This document shows positions 52,247 to 62,320 of a stretch of 64,000 nt of DNA, in pieces. Numbering within the stretch: position 1 is the stretch's first letter; every line of letters begins with the position of its first letter. The position numbers were made by a program, and so were the translations under genes. The notes below the pieces were generated by a model. The model ran no database searches. It was given only the letters and a program-made list of their open reading frames with translations, and was not told where the DNA came from. Where the stretch lies: positions 18,342-82,341 of the forward strand of contig JAGYKB010000010.1 in the NCBI GenBank assembly GCA_018401885.1, given 5' to 3'. The stretch comes from Gammaproteobacteria bacterium (GTDB lineage Bacteria; Pseudomonadota; Gammaproteobacteria; Pseudomonadales; Pseudohongiellaceae).

Positions 52247-53968
52247 ATGAATACAATTTCGACAATCGCCAAACTCAGCGCGGCAGCATTGCTGTCAACC
52301 TGCGTTAGCATGGCAAATGCCGGCGAAAGAATCAGCGATTTTTCGCTTGTAGATGCAAAGGGTCGTTTTTTCCAATTAAGCCGTCACGCAAACCAAGAAG
52401 CGATCGTTGTGCTCGCGCAAGATGGAGGCCGTGACGTCCGCAAGGCGGCAAAAGACATCGCCGAACTGACCGCACAGTTCGAAGGCCAACCTGTTGAATT
52501 CGTGATGCTCGACTCAACCGGTAATTCAGACAAAGCGGCTCTCCGCAAGGCCGCCGAGAAAGCCGGCATAGAGCTGAGAATTCTCATTGACGACACTCAG
52601 TTAGTAGCTGAAGAACTCGGTATGACACGTGCGCTCGAGGTAGCCATTCTCGATCCCAAGGCCAAAGAAGTTGTCTATCGCGGCGCTCTCAATGATCGCT
52701 TTGCCGAAGGCAAAAAAGCGAGGCGCGCTAGTGAACACTATGCCGCTGACGCCCTGAACGCGATTCTCGCGAATCAAGATATCACAACTCCCTCACTCGC
52801 GAGCAATGGCGACGCCATCGATTTTAGCGCCAACCGGGGCGCAGATCACGAAAAAGCCCTACGCGAACGACGGAAGCCAATCCTTTGAGCAGCGCTGCGT
52901 GACTTGCCACCAAGAAGGCGGCATCGCGCCGTTCGCCATGAGCAGCCATCAAATGGTGCGCGGTTAGTCCCCAATGATCATGGTATGCTTAATCACCAAG
53001 CGCATGCCGCCCGGCCAGATCGACGTCGAATATCAACCAGTTCATGGTGTGAACCACATTACGGTAGAAGAGACCAGAAGCCGTCCATTGATTGACAGCG
53101 GCGCCAAGAACGACAGCTCGACAGAACCACTGCCGAATACGAAATCACCCCGGCTAAATGGGGTCGGCGAACCAGATATGACTGTCAACATCCCGCCTGA
53201 CAATTCCTGCGACAGGTACGATCGAGGCATCGCACCAGTCCTTCCACTCGACCTGCCAGAGGATAAGTGGGTCAAGGCGGTCGAATTTGTTAGTTGGCGA
53301 CAATAATCGTTTTGCATCACATCATCGCTTGGGCGCAAGCGCCTGATAATGGCAGCGGTCGAGGTAGTGCTTTGGCATTCTTGAATCAAGGTATCGGTCT
53401 CGGCGCTCTATGCACCGGGTAACTCGATCAATACCTACCCCGAAGTGCAGGTTTCACTTCCACAGGGCAGCGGTTGATTCCTACAGATGCACTATACGTC
53501 TTCCGGTAAAGAGACTGTCGATGCGTCAGAGATCGGTATCCATTTCCTGGGACGAAGAACCTGATCGCACAATCCTCGGTGGCTCTGGGTTGCAGATCTC
53601 GAAATCTCAATCGCGCCTTCGAAGCAGACCACGAAATGGTTGCGTCTAAGAAATTCCGCAAAGACTCTTATCTGATCATGGTTGACCGCAGGCAGACCAC
53701 CGCGGTGAGGATGTGAATCAAACTCGTCTACCCAGACGGTTCAGAGGAAGAGATTCTGAATGTGCTGAATTACCAGTTCAACTGGCAGAAAACTACGACT
53801 TTAAAGAGCCGAAGTTCCTCCCGCTGGCAATAGAGATGGTCTTCCGCGCCACGTTCGACAACTCGGAAACATCCAACCCCGATCCTCAGCAGAGATTTCT
53901 GGGGTGAGTAAACTTGGCAAGAAATGATGTTCGGTTTCTGCTACGTCGAAGCTGACGAAGGCGAATAA
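52247..53968 (+). pseudogene. Second redoxin/cytochrome c/copper monooxygenase, frameshifted in this sequence
   Basis: The frame from 52247 is intact for about 205 residues: signal peptide ending SMANA, then a redoxin domain like that of the 45707 gene (ISDFSLVDAKGRFFQLSRHA). After about 52850 the frame breaks repeatedly. Pieces in all three frames follow the paralogue in order: CVTCHQEGGIAPFAMSSHQM (haem motif), KRMPPGQIDVEY, LPEDKWVKAVEF, HHIIAWAQAPD (copper histidines), MHYTSSGKETVD and MMFGFCYVEADEGE, ending at TAA 53968. Order and spacing are full length, so it was a complete gene. The start has AAGGAG seven bases upstream. Error in the sequence is more likely than decay because the indels are dense and balanced. 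Confidence 0.8.
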
Positions 53969-54002
53969 CTACGGCGCTAGCAAGCCGATAAGTAAGCAGA
54001 GC

Positions 54003-54034
54003 GCCCGATTGCTTCATCGCAATCGGGCCTTTTA
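54003..54034 (+). terminator. Rho-independent terminator
   Basis: GCCCGATTGC and GCAATCGGGC form a perfect 10-bp stem with a 6-base loop, followed by CTTTT, 35 bp past the stop of the broken monooxygenase gene. Its integrity supports a recently functional gene upstream. Confidence 0.88.
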
Positions 54035-54144
54035 TGCCTGCCTGCAGCCATGACACTCTAGTGAGTAAATTGCTAGACTCAGAGCACTTAATTTGCTGAC
54101 CGCCATTGACGATGTCAACGGCAACTCTTTTTGTGAGACTTAAT

Positions 54145-55808
54145 ATGACTACTAGACTTTCGGCGGCGATTCCCAGCTGCTTCCGCGTTTTGCCTGTAGG
54201 CGTAAGTTCAGCTGACACGCTCTTGTACAAAAACGTTAATGGTTACACGCTTAACGGCGATCGAGACTTACTGTTTCTCCGCAATAAAGATCGAAGACGA
54301 TCGTGTAGCCCAGCTTTATAGTGAAGGGGCGATTCACTTCCAGACGAAGCCTCCGTAGATAAAGTGCGCGATGGCGAAGGCAAGACACTTACCACTGGGT
54401 TAATCGATGCTCATGGGTTGTGTCCTGCTATGGCCAAAGCTCATAAGAGTCGATCTCGTAGGCACCAATAACTGAAGGCGGGCGCGGCTGAGCGCGTGCG
54501 CGCATTCGCCGCTGACAATACGGAACTTGAATGGGTGCTGGGTCAGTGGTTGGAATCAGGTACTGTGGGACAGCAACGAATTTCCAACGCCACGAGTCTC
54601 GATGCAGTAGTCGCTGACAAACCCGTTTGGCTCTCTGAGTTGACGGTCACGCTGGCTGGGCAAACTCAGCTGCAATGGAGATTGCAGGTATTACTCGCGA
54701 CACCGAAGACCCGGACGGTGGTCAGATTCTGCGCGATGCGAACGGCGACCCTACCGGCGTTTTCGTCGACAATGCCATGGCGCTTATTCGCGATAACATC
54801 CCGCCTGCGACGATAGAAGAACAAAAGTTTGCGCTGATGACCGCAATGAATTCGTTAGCGACCTATGGCCTTACGAGTGTGCATGATGCCGGCGTCGGCA
54901 GTAGCACCATCGCGGCTTATAAAGAGCTTCTTGAAGATGGTCCTTTGCCTATTAGAGTTAATGTGATGTTGGCTGCGACGGATCAGTTTTACACCGAACG
55001 CCTAGCCGAGGGTCATTTCCGTGACTCAGACGACACCCTAACAATCAACAGTGTAAAAATTGCTGCGGACGGCGCGCTCGGCAGTCGTGGTGCGGCAATG
55101 ATCGATGATTATTCCGATATGGCTGGCCATCGAGGACTCATCCTGCATAGCGAGGAGCGCATGCATTATTTCATGCGCGCGGCGATGAATGCAGGATTTC
55201 AGGTAAATACGCACGCAATCGGCGACGCTGCGAATAAGCTCGTGCTCGATAGCTATGAGCTTCTGATAGCCGAAACGGGTTCGAGCGATAGGCGTCACCG
55301 CGTCGAGCACGCCCAGATACTCCGTTATGAAGACATCGTTCGCTTCGCCGAGCTCGGCGTTATCCCCTCTATGCAAGCCACGCATGCCACAAGCGACAAG
55401 AACATGGCGGTCGATCGTATCGGTGATGTGCGGATTCAGGGCGCCTACGCGTGGCGTAAGCTCATGGACGCCGGCGCGCTCATTGCTAACGGCTCAGACT
55501 TCCCAGTTGAGTCGCCCAACCCGTTCTTTGGCCTACATGCCTCTGTTACTCGTCAAGATAAAGACAACGACCCGGTCGGAGGCTGGTACCCCGAGGAGCG
55601 TATGACAGACGAAGAGGCCTTTGCGAGCTTTACGCTCGACGCCGCTTACTCGGGTTTTCAAGAGGAGTTGCTAGGATCGTTAGCGCCTAGCAAGAAAGCC
55701 GATTTTATTCTCTTAGATCGTGATATTTTCGCCATTCCAGACTCGGAAATCTGGCAGGCAAAAGTTCTTGAAACTTGGGTAAACGGCGTTCGAGTCTACG
55801 GTGATTAA
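54145..55808 (+). pseudogene. YtcJ-type amidohydrolase, N-terminal third frameshifted in this sequence
   Basis: The part from 54675 to 55808 is open (377 residues) and typical of amidohydrolase family 3: GLTSVHDAGVG, KIAADGALGSRGAAM, VNTHAIGDAAN, HRVEHAQILRYEDI and NGSDFPVESPNPF. The metal ligands in these motifs are present. The N-terminal part begins at ATG 54145 (MTTRLSAA..., signal peptide), then changes frame several times: LLYKNVNGYTLNGDR, KTLTTGLIDAHG (the HxH metal motif region), NTELEWVLG and DAVVADKPVW are in different frames. The whole would be about 550 residues, the family norm. The frame breaks belong to the same damaged block as the gene before. Members hydrolyse amides or cyclic amides in or outside the cell. 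Confidence 0.8.
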
Positions 55809-55844
55809 TACACTCCCATGTCTATCATAAAAGCGGAGACGCCC

Positions 55845-58051
55845 ATGCTTACTGTCCAATGCCTCGTTCGCTTTGTCGCTTCAGTGCCCTTGTGTATGGC
55901 TCTTATTAGCTGCGCCCCTGAGACTCCGCAGACAAACGACGCCGTAGCCCAAACCAAACAAACCACCAACCTCGCACGCTGGCAGGCGCATGCCGCGAAC
56001 GTCACTATTAAGCGTGACTCTTGGGGAATTCCACATATTTATGGCAAGACAGACGCAGACACGGTGTTCGGCACGCTCTATGCACAGGCAGAAGACGATT
56101 TCAATCGCATTGAAGTCAACTACCTGAATGCGATGGGCAGACTCGCCGAGGCTGAAGGCGAAGGAGAGCTCTACCGCGATCTAAGGATGAAGCTGTTTAT
56201 CGACCCCATCGACATGCAGGCAAAGTATGAACAAAGTCCCGCCTGGCTCAAAAAGTTGATGGACGCCTTTGCCGACGGCCTAAATTATTTCTTATATACA
56301 CACCCTGAGGTTAACCCTCGCGTTATCACGCATTTCGAACCATGGATGGCACTGACCTTCTCGGAAGGAAGCATTGGCGGTGATATAGAGCGCGTTAACC
56401 TCAGGAGTCTGCAAGACTTCTACGGAGGTGGTGACAGCATCGCGCAACGAATCGCCATCTCTGACAACGAGCCGCGAGGCTCCAACGGCTTCGCCATCTC
56501 GCCAAGCAACACCCTCAACGGCAATGCGCTGCTGATGATTAACCCACATACCTCATTCTTCTTTCGCTCCGAGCTGCATATGGTCAGCGAGGAGGGTCTC
56601 AATGCCTATGGCGCTGTGACGTGGGGCCAGTTTTTCGTTTATCAGGGCTTTAACGAGAAAGCAGGATGGATGCATACCTCGAGCCGCGCAGACGCGATCG
56701 ACTTCTATCTCGAAACAATTTCAGAGCACGATGACGGCGTTTATTATGCCTACGACGGCGGTGAGCGGAAGCTTCGAGAAACAGTGCTTACCCTGCCCTA
56801 CCGCTCTGGCGAGGAGCTAGCTCAACGAACTTTTACGGTTTACCACAGCCACCATGGCCCTATCGTCCGTGGCGAAGGCGACAATTGGGTGAGTATCAAA
56901 CTCATGCAAGAGCCCATCGATGCGCTGACTCAGTCTTACTTGCGCACCAAGGCCTCTGGGCATGATGAGTTCTACGAGAATATGCGTCTGCATACCAATT
57001 CGTCTAACAACACCGTCTACGCGGATGCACAGGGAAACATCGCCTACTATCATGGAAACTTCATCCCTCGGCGCGATCTCCGTTTCGATTGGAACAGTCC
57101 ACTCGACGGCAGCAACCCCGCCACTGAGTGGCAGGGCCTGCACACACTCGAAGAGTCGATTACGCTATTAAATCCCGAGAACGGCTGGATTCAAAATACT
57201 AATAACTGGCCCTTTACGGCTGCGGGGGAATTCAGCCCGCGCGCCGAAGACTATCCGCGCTATATGGTCAATTATGGTGAGAATCCCCGAGGCATTCATG
57301 CGGTAAGAGTGCTCCAAGACAAAACCGACTTTACCCTCGACAGTCTGATTGAGGCGGCCTATGACTCCGCGCTCGTCGCTTTCGATCCGCTTCTGCCCGC
57401 GCTCATCGCATTAAAAGAAGACGCCAGCTTAGCGCCTGAAACTCGCGAAGCAATTGCCCACCTGAGTAGCTGGGACAAGCGGTTTGCGCTCGATTCGACT
57501 CAGACATCGCTCGCCGTTTTTTGGGGCGAGGCGCTGATGCGCGACGCCCAACCGCTGGCGGCGGCGGAAAATAGCGATATTTACGACTATCTTGCGAGCC
57601 AAATCACGGACGAAGAGCGCATTGCCGCTCTAGAGAATGCGATGGCGACACTTAGTGATGGATTCGGAAGTTGGCAGGTACCTTGGGGCGAAATTAATCG
57701 TTATCAGCGCAACGACGGTGCCATCGTCCAGCAGTTTGACGACAGCAAACCTAGCTTGCCAGTTGCCTTCGCCTCGGCACGCTGGGGCTCGCTCGCCTCA
57801 TTTGGGAGTCGCAGCTATCCGGGGACCAATCGCCTCTACGGCACCAGCGGCAATAGCTTTGTGGCAGCTGTCGAATTCGGGGAGAAAGTGCGCGCTAAGG
57901 CGGTTACGGTCGGCGGCCTGAGCAATGACCCAGCCTCGCCGCATTTCGATGATCAAGCGGCCCCCATACAGAGGGGCGCTCCGCGATCATGCCCATTTAC
58001 CCCGAACAGGTCGAGGCTAATTTAGAACGGGAATATCACCCGGGGGAATAG
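55845..58051 (+). CDS. Penicillin-acylase family N-terminal-nucleophile hydrolase (lipoprotein)
   Basis: The start at 55845 has GGAG at a good distance and gives a lipobox LISC (C23), so the enzyme is a lipoprotein. The alpha chain runs to about 211; autocleavage is expected before S213 in RGSNGFAIS, the catalytic serine of the acylase (Ntn) fold, followed by NPHTSFFF. The family removes acyl groups from beta-lactams, acyl-homoserine lactones or peptides. The frame as read stops at 58025, but the last family motif (PIYPEQVEANLEREYHPGE) is in another frame and ends at TAG 58049-58051, so two small indels near 57.96-58.0 kb are inferred and the true end is taken as 58051. It follows the amidohydrolase by 36 bp. 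Confidence 0.82.
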
Positions 58052-58063
58052 CTCAGATACCGC

Positions 58064-59770
58064 TTAATAGCCAACGGCAGCGCCATCGCCTCGACGAGAA
58101 TCCGAGGCACCCAGAAATAAACCCGCTTCTCGGTCGTGATAAACCGCCATCGCTGCACCCTGTTCTCCGCGAACACGAACGGGGTGCCCAAGCGCTTCAT
58201 ACAACTTCAGTGAATCGGGTGACACAGCGCGCTCTTCGATGCTCGTAACGTCTGGCAACCACTGATGGTGAATGCGCCCGGCCTCAACCGATTCGGCGAT
58301 ATTCATACCGTGGTCTATCACGTTCAGAATAAGCTGCATGGTTGTGTTGATGATAGTCTTGCCACCCGGGCTACCTGCGGTAAAGACCGGCTTACCGTCT
58401 TTTGCGACAATCGTTGGCGTCATGCTCGACAGCATTCGCTTCTGCGGCGCGACCAGGTTAGGCGCAGTGCCTATTGCGCCGCGCGCGTTGGTCACACCCG
58501 GCATCGCGTTGAAATCACCCATTTCGTTATTAAGCAGGTAACCGCCGCCTGCAACGACCATCGCCGAGCCGTAACCGTATTCGAGTGTATAGGTCATGCT
58601 GACCATATTGCCGTCTTTATCGACAACCGAGAAATGCGTTGTCTCCTCGCTCTCATAAGGCTCGGCAAACTTCGATGGATCGCTGATATCTGCTTTGGCC
58701 ATATCAATTGTCGCTCGCTGCTTCGCAGCATAGTCTTTGTCCATCAGGCGCGCGATGGGCATCGCTTCGTTAAAATCTGGGTCGCCCAAATGCTCTGCAC
58801 GGTCTGCATAAGCGCGGCGCATAGATTCGGTGAGCACATGCAGATAGGCAGATGAGTTATGCCCCATCGCGCCGAGGTCGTAGCCTTCGAGAATGTTCAG
58901 CATTTGAATTAACGCAACGCCGCCTGAACTAGGAGGGGGCATGCTGACGATTTCATAACCGCGGTAGGTGCCGCGCACCGGCGCTCGTTCGACCGGCTGA
59001 TAAATCTCAAGGTCTTCCTCGGTGATTATGCCGCCGTTTGCCGCCATGTAGTCAGCGAGGCGCTTCGCATTCTCACCTTTGTAAAATCCGTCACGTCCAT
59101 TTTTTTGAATAAGCTCTAGCGTATGCGCTAGATCTTCTTGTACCCAAAGCTCACCCAGTTCGTAGGATGAACCGTCGGCTTTGAAAAATTTCTGCTGAGA
59201 AGAGGGGTACAAATCGAAGCGTGACTTGTTGCGGAGAAATCCGCTTTGCAGTGCGTAGGTAATCGGAATGCCTTCGCGGGCAAGTTTAATAGCAGGCGCG
59301 ACTAGTTGCTCCCAGGGCAGAGAACCGCGCTCCTGATGCGCCTTCCAAAGTCCGGCCACAGTGCCGGGCACGCCAACGGAGAGAGCACCCATGTGGTTTG
59401 AATTGTTAACTACATTGCCATCGAGGCCCAAGAACATGCGTTCGGTTGCCGCCAAGGGCGCCTTTTCGCGAAAATCGAAGGTTGTCGCATCACCGTCTTC
59501 TCCGTGATACACCATAAAACCCCCACCGCCAATATTGCCCGCTGTAGGCCAGGTAACCGCGAGCGCGAATGCCGTTGCAATCGCTGCATCTACTGCATTG
59601 CCACCTGCCTGCATGGCATCTACACCGGCCTGTGATGCAAGGCGCGAGGCGCTTGTGACAATGCCGTTTTTAACGCGTAGCGGTGTGCGCCCGCCTTCGG
59701 CGAAGGAGGCTGTTGCCAATATTAGGCTGATCAGCAATACAAAACTTTTTAGTAAACCCTTATTGGTCAT
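58064..59770 (-). CDS. ggt: Gamma-glutamyltransferase
   Basis: The 568-residue Ntn hydrolase has a signal peptide (to about SFA at 23). GGNAVDAAIATAFALAV near 57, the GNIGGGGFMVYH region and the autoprocessing site ETTHFSVVD (nucleophile T378) are conserved; the small subunit has MVVAGGGYLLNNEMGDF, MLSSMTPTIV and GSPGGKTIINT. It splits gamma-glutamyl bonds of glutathione and similar peptides in the periplasm, releasing glutamate and, with dipeptidases such as the M19 enzyme next door, amino acids. It converges on the acylase gene. Confidence 0.95.
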   Translation of the reverse strand: MTNKGLLKSFVLLISLILATASFAEGGRTPLRVKNGIVTSASRLASQAGVDAMQAGGNAVDAAIATAFALAVTWPTAGNIGGGGFMVYHGEDGDATTFDFREKAPLAATERMFLGLDGNVVNNSNHMGALSVGVPGTVAGLWKAHQERGSLPWEQLVAPAIKLAREGIPITYALQSGFLRNKSRFDLYPSSQQKFFKADGSSYELGELWVQEDLAHTLELIQKNGRDGFYKGENAKRLADYMAANGGIITEEDLEIYQPVERAPVRGTYRGYEIVSMPPPSSGGVALIQMLNILEGYDLGAMGHNSSAYLHVLTESMRRAYADRAEHLGDPDFNEAMPIARLMDKDYAAKQRATIDMAKADISDPSKFAEPYESEETTHFSVVDKDGNMVSMTYTLEYGYGSAMVVAGGGYLLNNEMGDFNAMPGVTNARGAIGTAPNLVAPQKRMLSSMTPTIVAKDGKPVFTAGSPGGKTIINTTMQLILNVIDHGMNIAESVEAGRIHHQWLPDVTSIEERAVSPDSLKLYEALGHPVRVRGEQGAAMAVYHDREAGLFLGASDSRRGDGAAVGY

Positions 59771-60138
59771 CGTGGCCTCCGCCGTTGCTGTATGTTTTAT
59801 ACTTATCGAGTCGAAAAATCGAACCCGCTATCTCAACTTACGCTTTCGAGCGTCGTTCTTAAAGACGGCTGCCGCGTGTGTTCTGCTGTTTCGCGGTGGT
59901 GGGACCATGACGTAAGTTGCTCGAGAGAATTACCAGGTTGATAAGTCTAGCAGATTTAGCCCTCGGCTGAACTAGTTTGCTTGCCACCAGACTCAGAAGA
60001 CTGTCACTCTTGGCCAGCCGGTGCTAAATTATTCCCATTAATAGCACCTACCTCGGCTAGGCGCGCTACTAACAACCGCTTGTCTTAATTGCAGGCATCC
60101 GCATCAACCCAATTTCCAAGACACTGAGGCTCCCGACT
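59771..60138. other. Divergent ggt/M19 intergenic region
   Basis: This 368-bp region between ggt (minus) and the M19 dipeptidase (plus) must hold both promoters. An inverted repeat CAACTTACG (59834-59842) and CGTAAGTTG (59911-59919), 68 bp apart, and a small CGCT/AGCG tetraloop stem inside it (59841-59852) are visible. No convincing promoter boxes, no coding frame and no RNA gene were recognised. Confidence 0.4.
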
Positions 60139-61524
60139 ATGCCGCTTCTCAATACTCACAAATTCTTCCCTCGCTTTCAGCAACACGGGCACTCTGCAGT
60201 ATTAGCAGCCATTATCGCTCTGGGTATTAGTGCATGTAGCGACTCGCCCGAGGTTGCGGCGCCAGTGAGTGATATATCCTTTGAATCTCGGCAAGAAAGT
60301 GAAGCTGAGCTTGTCGATCGCGCCCGCGGTATCCACGACAGGGTAGTCACAATTGACACGCACGCCGACATCAACACAGGTAATTTTACTGAAACAGTGA
60401 ACTACACCATGAATCTGGATACCCAGGTTAATCTTGTAAAAATGGCAGCGGGAGGCTTAGACGTTGCCTGGTTTATCGTCTACACAGGACAATCAACACT
60501 TGATGAGGCGGGATATGCAGCCGCCTATGCTAACGCGATTGATAAGTTCGATGCGATTCATCGCCTCGCAGAAGACATCGCTCCAGATGAGATTGGCATA
60601 GCCTATACATCAGATGATGTAAGGCGACTCTCCGCAGAGGGCAAACAGGTTGCAATGATCGGAATCGAGAATGCCTATCCTGTCGGGCTAGATCTCTCGA
60701 ACATCAAAGATTTTCATGATCGAGGCGGCCGCTATATGTCGCTCGCACACAATGGTCACAGTCAATTTGCCGATTCGAATACAGGAGAAGACGCGCAGGA
60801 CTATATCCACGGAGGTCTTAGTGAATTAGGCCGCCAAGCGGTCGCTGAGATGAATAAATGGGGCATCATTATTGACGTATCCCATCCATCAAAAGACGCG
60901 ATTATGCAGATGCTGGAACTCACCCGTGCACCGCTTATCGCCTCTCATTCTTCCGCTCGCGCGCTAACCAACCACTCCCGAAATCTCGATGACGAGATGC
61001 TTCTCGCGATCAAGGAAAACGGCGGCGTAGTTCAAACAGTTGCCTTCGGCAGCTATATCAACGAAGCGCGCCGTGTGCATTTAGAGGAGGGCAGGCGATC
61101 ACTCACCGAAAGCATAGCCGCCTCTCTCGAGATCGAGATTTTACCCCCCGCTGAGATAGCTCAACTGAGTGACGCTGCTCGCGCCGCCTACGAAACGTCC
61201 ATCGAAGAGGTCAATGCGCAGGTCAGGGCTCGAGTCGGCGCCGAGGTTAATGCAACCGCACCACCTGCCACGGTCTCTGATTTCGTCGACCATATTGATT
61301 ACATGGTTGGCTTAATCGGCGAAGACCATGTTGGCATCAGCTCAGATTTTGACGGCGGTGGAGGCATTGAGGGTTGGAACGATGCTTCTGAAACGTTCAA
61401 TGTAACGCTCGAGCTAGTTCGCCGAGGCTATACGGAACAGCAGATCGAAAAAATGTGGAGCGGCAACCTCCTGCGTGTGCTCGACGAGGTACAGGCGATT
61501 GCAGCGGCGATTCAAGCGGAGTAA
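60139..61524 (+). CDS. Membrane dipeptidase (peptidase family M19), lipoprotein
   Basis: The 461-residue protein has a lipobox-like GISAC (C33). Zinc ligands of the renal-dipeptidase fold are visible: DTHAD (HxD, near 74), IGIENAYP (Glu, near 175), DVSHPS and ASHSSARAL (two His, near 250 and 270), and GISSDFDGGGG (Asp, near 400). The family hydrolyses dipeptides, including Cys-Gly and some with D-residues, which would complete glutathione breakdown after the neighbouring ggt. A GAGG site lies nine bases ahead of the ATG. Confidence 0.92.
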   Translation: MPLLNTHKFFPRFQQHGHSAVLAAIIALGISACSDSPEVAAPVSDISFESRQESEAELVDRARGIHDRVVTIDTHADINTGNFTETVNYTMNLDTQVNLVKMAAGGLDVAWFIVYTGQSTLDEAGYAAAYANAIDKFDAIHRLAEDIAPDEIGIAYTSDDVRRLSAEGKQVAMIGIENAYPVGLDLSNIKDFHDRGGRYMSLAHNGHSQFADSNTGEDAQDYIHGGLSELGRQAVAEMNKWGIIIDVSHPSKDAIMQMLELTRAPLIASHSSARALTNHSRNLDDEMLLAIKENGGVVQTVAFGSYINEARRVHLEEGRRSLTESIAASLEIEILPPAEIAQLSDAARAAYETSIEEVNAQVRARVGAEVNATAPPATVSDFVDHIDYMVGLIGEDHVGISSDFDGGGGIEGWNDASETFNVTLELVRRGYTEQQIEKMWSGNLLRVLDEVQAIAAAIQAE

Positions 61525-61561
61525 GGCTACTCAGCAGAGCTTTAGTGCCTAAGGAGTCTAC

Positions 61562-62167
61562 ATGAGTTCAATAATTCCTCTCTTCTCAAGCGCTGTCATG
61601 GTGTGTAGTACGAAATATGCTCTAAGCGCGGAAGAAGAGGACTATATTCGCAACGTCGAATACTCTGATAATTCGGGCAATCTTAAGAGCAGCAGCGACA
61701 GGATTTTAGCGCAGCCAGAGCTTGCCTTGCTGCAGGATTTTGTACAGAAACAGATAAACAGCTACACCCAGAATCTGCTAAAACTCGATAGCTCTATCGA
61801 TTTATACATTACGCAGTCTTGGTTGAATAAGGCAGGCAAAGATCAATACCATCCGCTGCATAACCATCCGAACAGTGTGCTAAGCGGCGTGCTGTTTCTC
61901 TCCGGTGGCGGCGAGCTCCCTCCAATCCGATTTCACCGCTTCAACCCGCTTTTTCCTCTTGAGCTCAATTTCTCCGAGTTGAACGATTTCAATGCCACCT
62001 GCCGCTGGTTCGAACCGGTTTATGGACAGCTGATTTTGTTTCCTTCGAGTCTTTTACATGACGTTGTGCCAAATAAAACGGACAGCACAAGAATTACGCT
62101 TTCCTTTAACACCTTCCTTCGTGGCGAGATCGGCAACGCCAGTGCACTTACCTCGCTAACAATCTAA
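61562..62167 (+). CDS. 2OG-Fe(II) oxygenase-like protein (TIGR02466 type)
   Basis: The 201-residue protein has the core HPLHNHPNSVLSGVLFLS near 100 followed by PPIRFHRF, then YGQLILFPSSLLHDVVPN (near 160) and RITLSFNTFLRG. This is the pattern of the double-stranded beta-helix group annotated as putative 2OG-Fe(II) oxygenase, with the histidines of HNHP and LLHDV as likely iron ligands; the second ligand acid is not clear. Family function is unknown. It lies 37 bp after the M19 dipeptidase and before a terminator. Confidence 0.78.
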   Translation: MSSIIPLFSSAVMVCSTKYALSAEEEDYIRNVEYSDNSGNLKSSSDRILAQPELALLQDFVQKQINSYTQNLLKLDSSIDLYITQSWLNKAGKDQYHPLHNHPNSVLSGVLFLSGGGELPPIRFHRFNPLFPLELNFSELNDFNATCRWFEPVYGQLILFPSSLLHDVVPNKTDSTRITLSFNTFLRGEIGNASALTSLTI

Positions 62168-62212
62168 ACCGCGCTAGGTCTCTTTTATCGAACAGTGCGT
62201 GTTTTCTCAAAA

Positions 62213-62246
62213 CAAAAAAAACCGCACAGCTGTGTGCGGTTTTTTA
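62213..62246. terminator. Bidirectional rho-independent terminator
   Basis: ACCGCACA and TGTGCGGT form a perfect 8-bp stem with a 4-base loop, with seven A before and six T after. It separates the plus-strand oxygenase-like gene from the convergent minus-strand gene at 62321. Confidence 0.9.
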
Positions 62247-62320
62247 GTCAAGCTTTCATTGGGCCGCTGCGATGAACGGCCATCGAGTTTGGAGCAAGTA
62301 GGCTCCTCGCTCAGAGGCGA

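Noticed and set aside
59834..59919. Inverted repeat CAACTTACG/CGTAAGTTG upstream of ggt
   Set aside because: Arms are short and 68 bp apart, with no transposase or target duplication; not enough to call a mobile element or operator.
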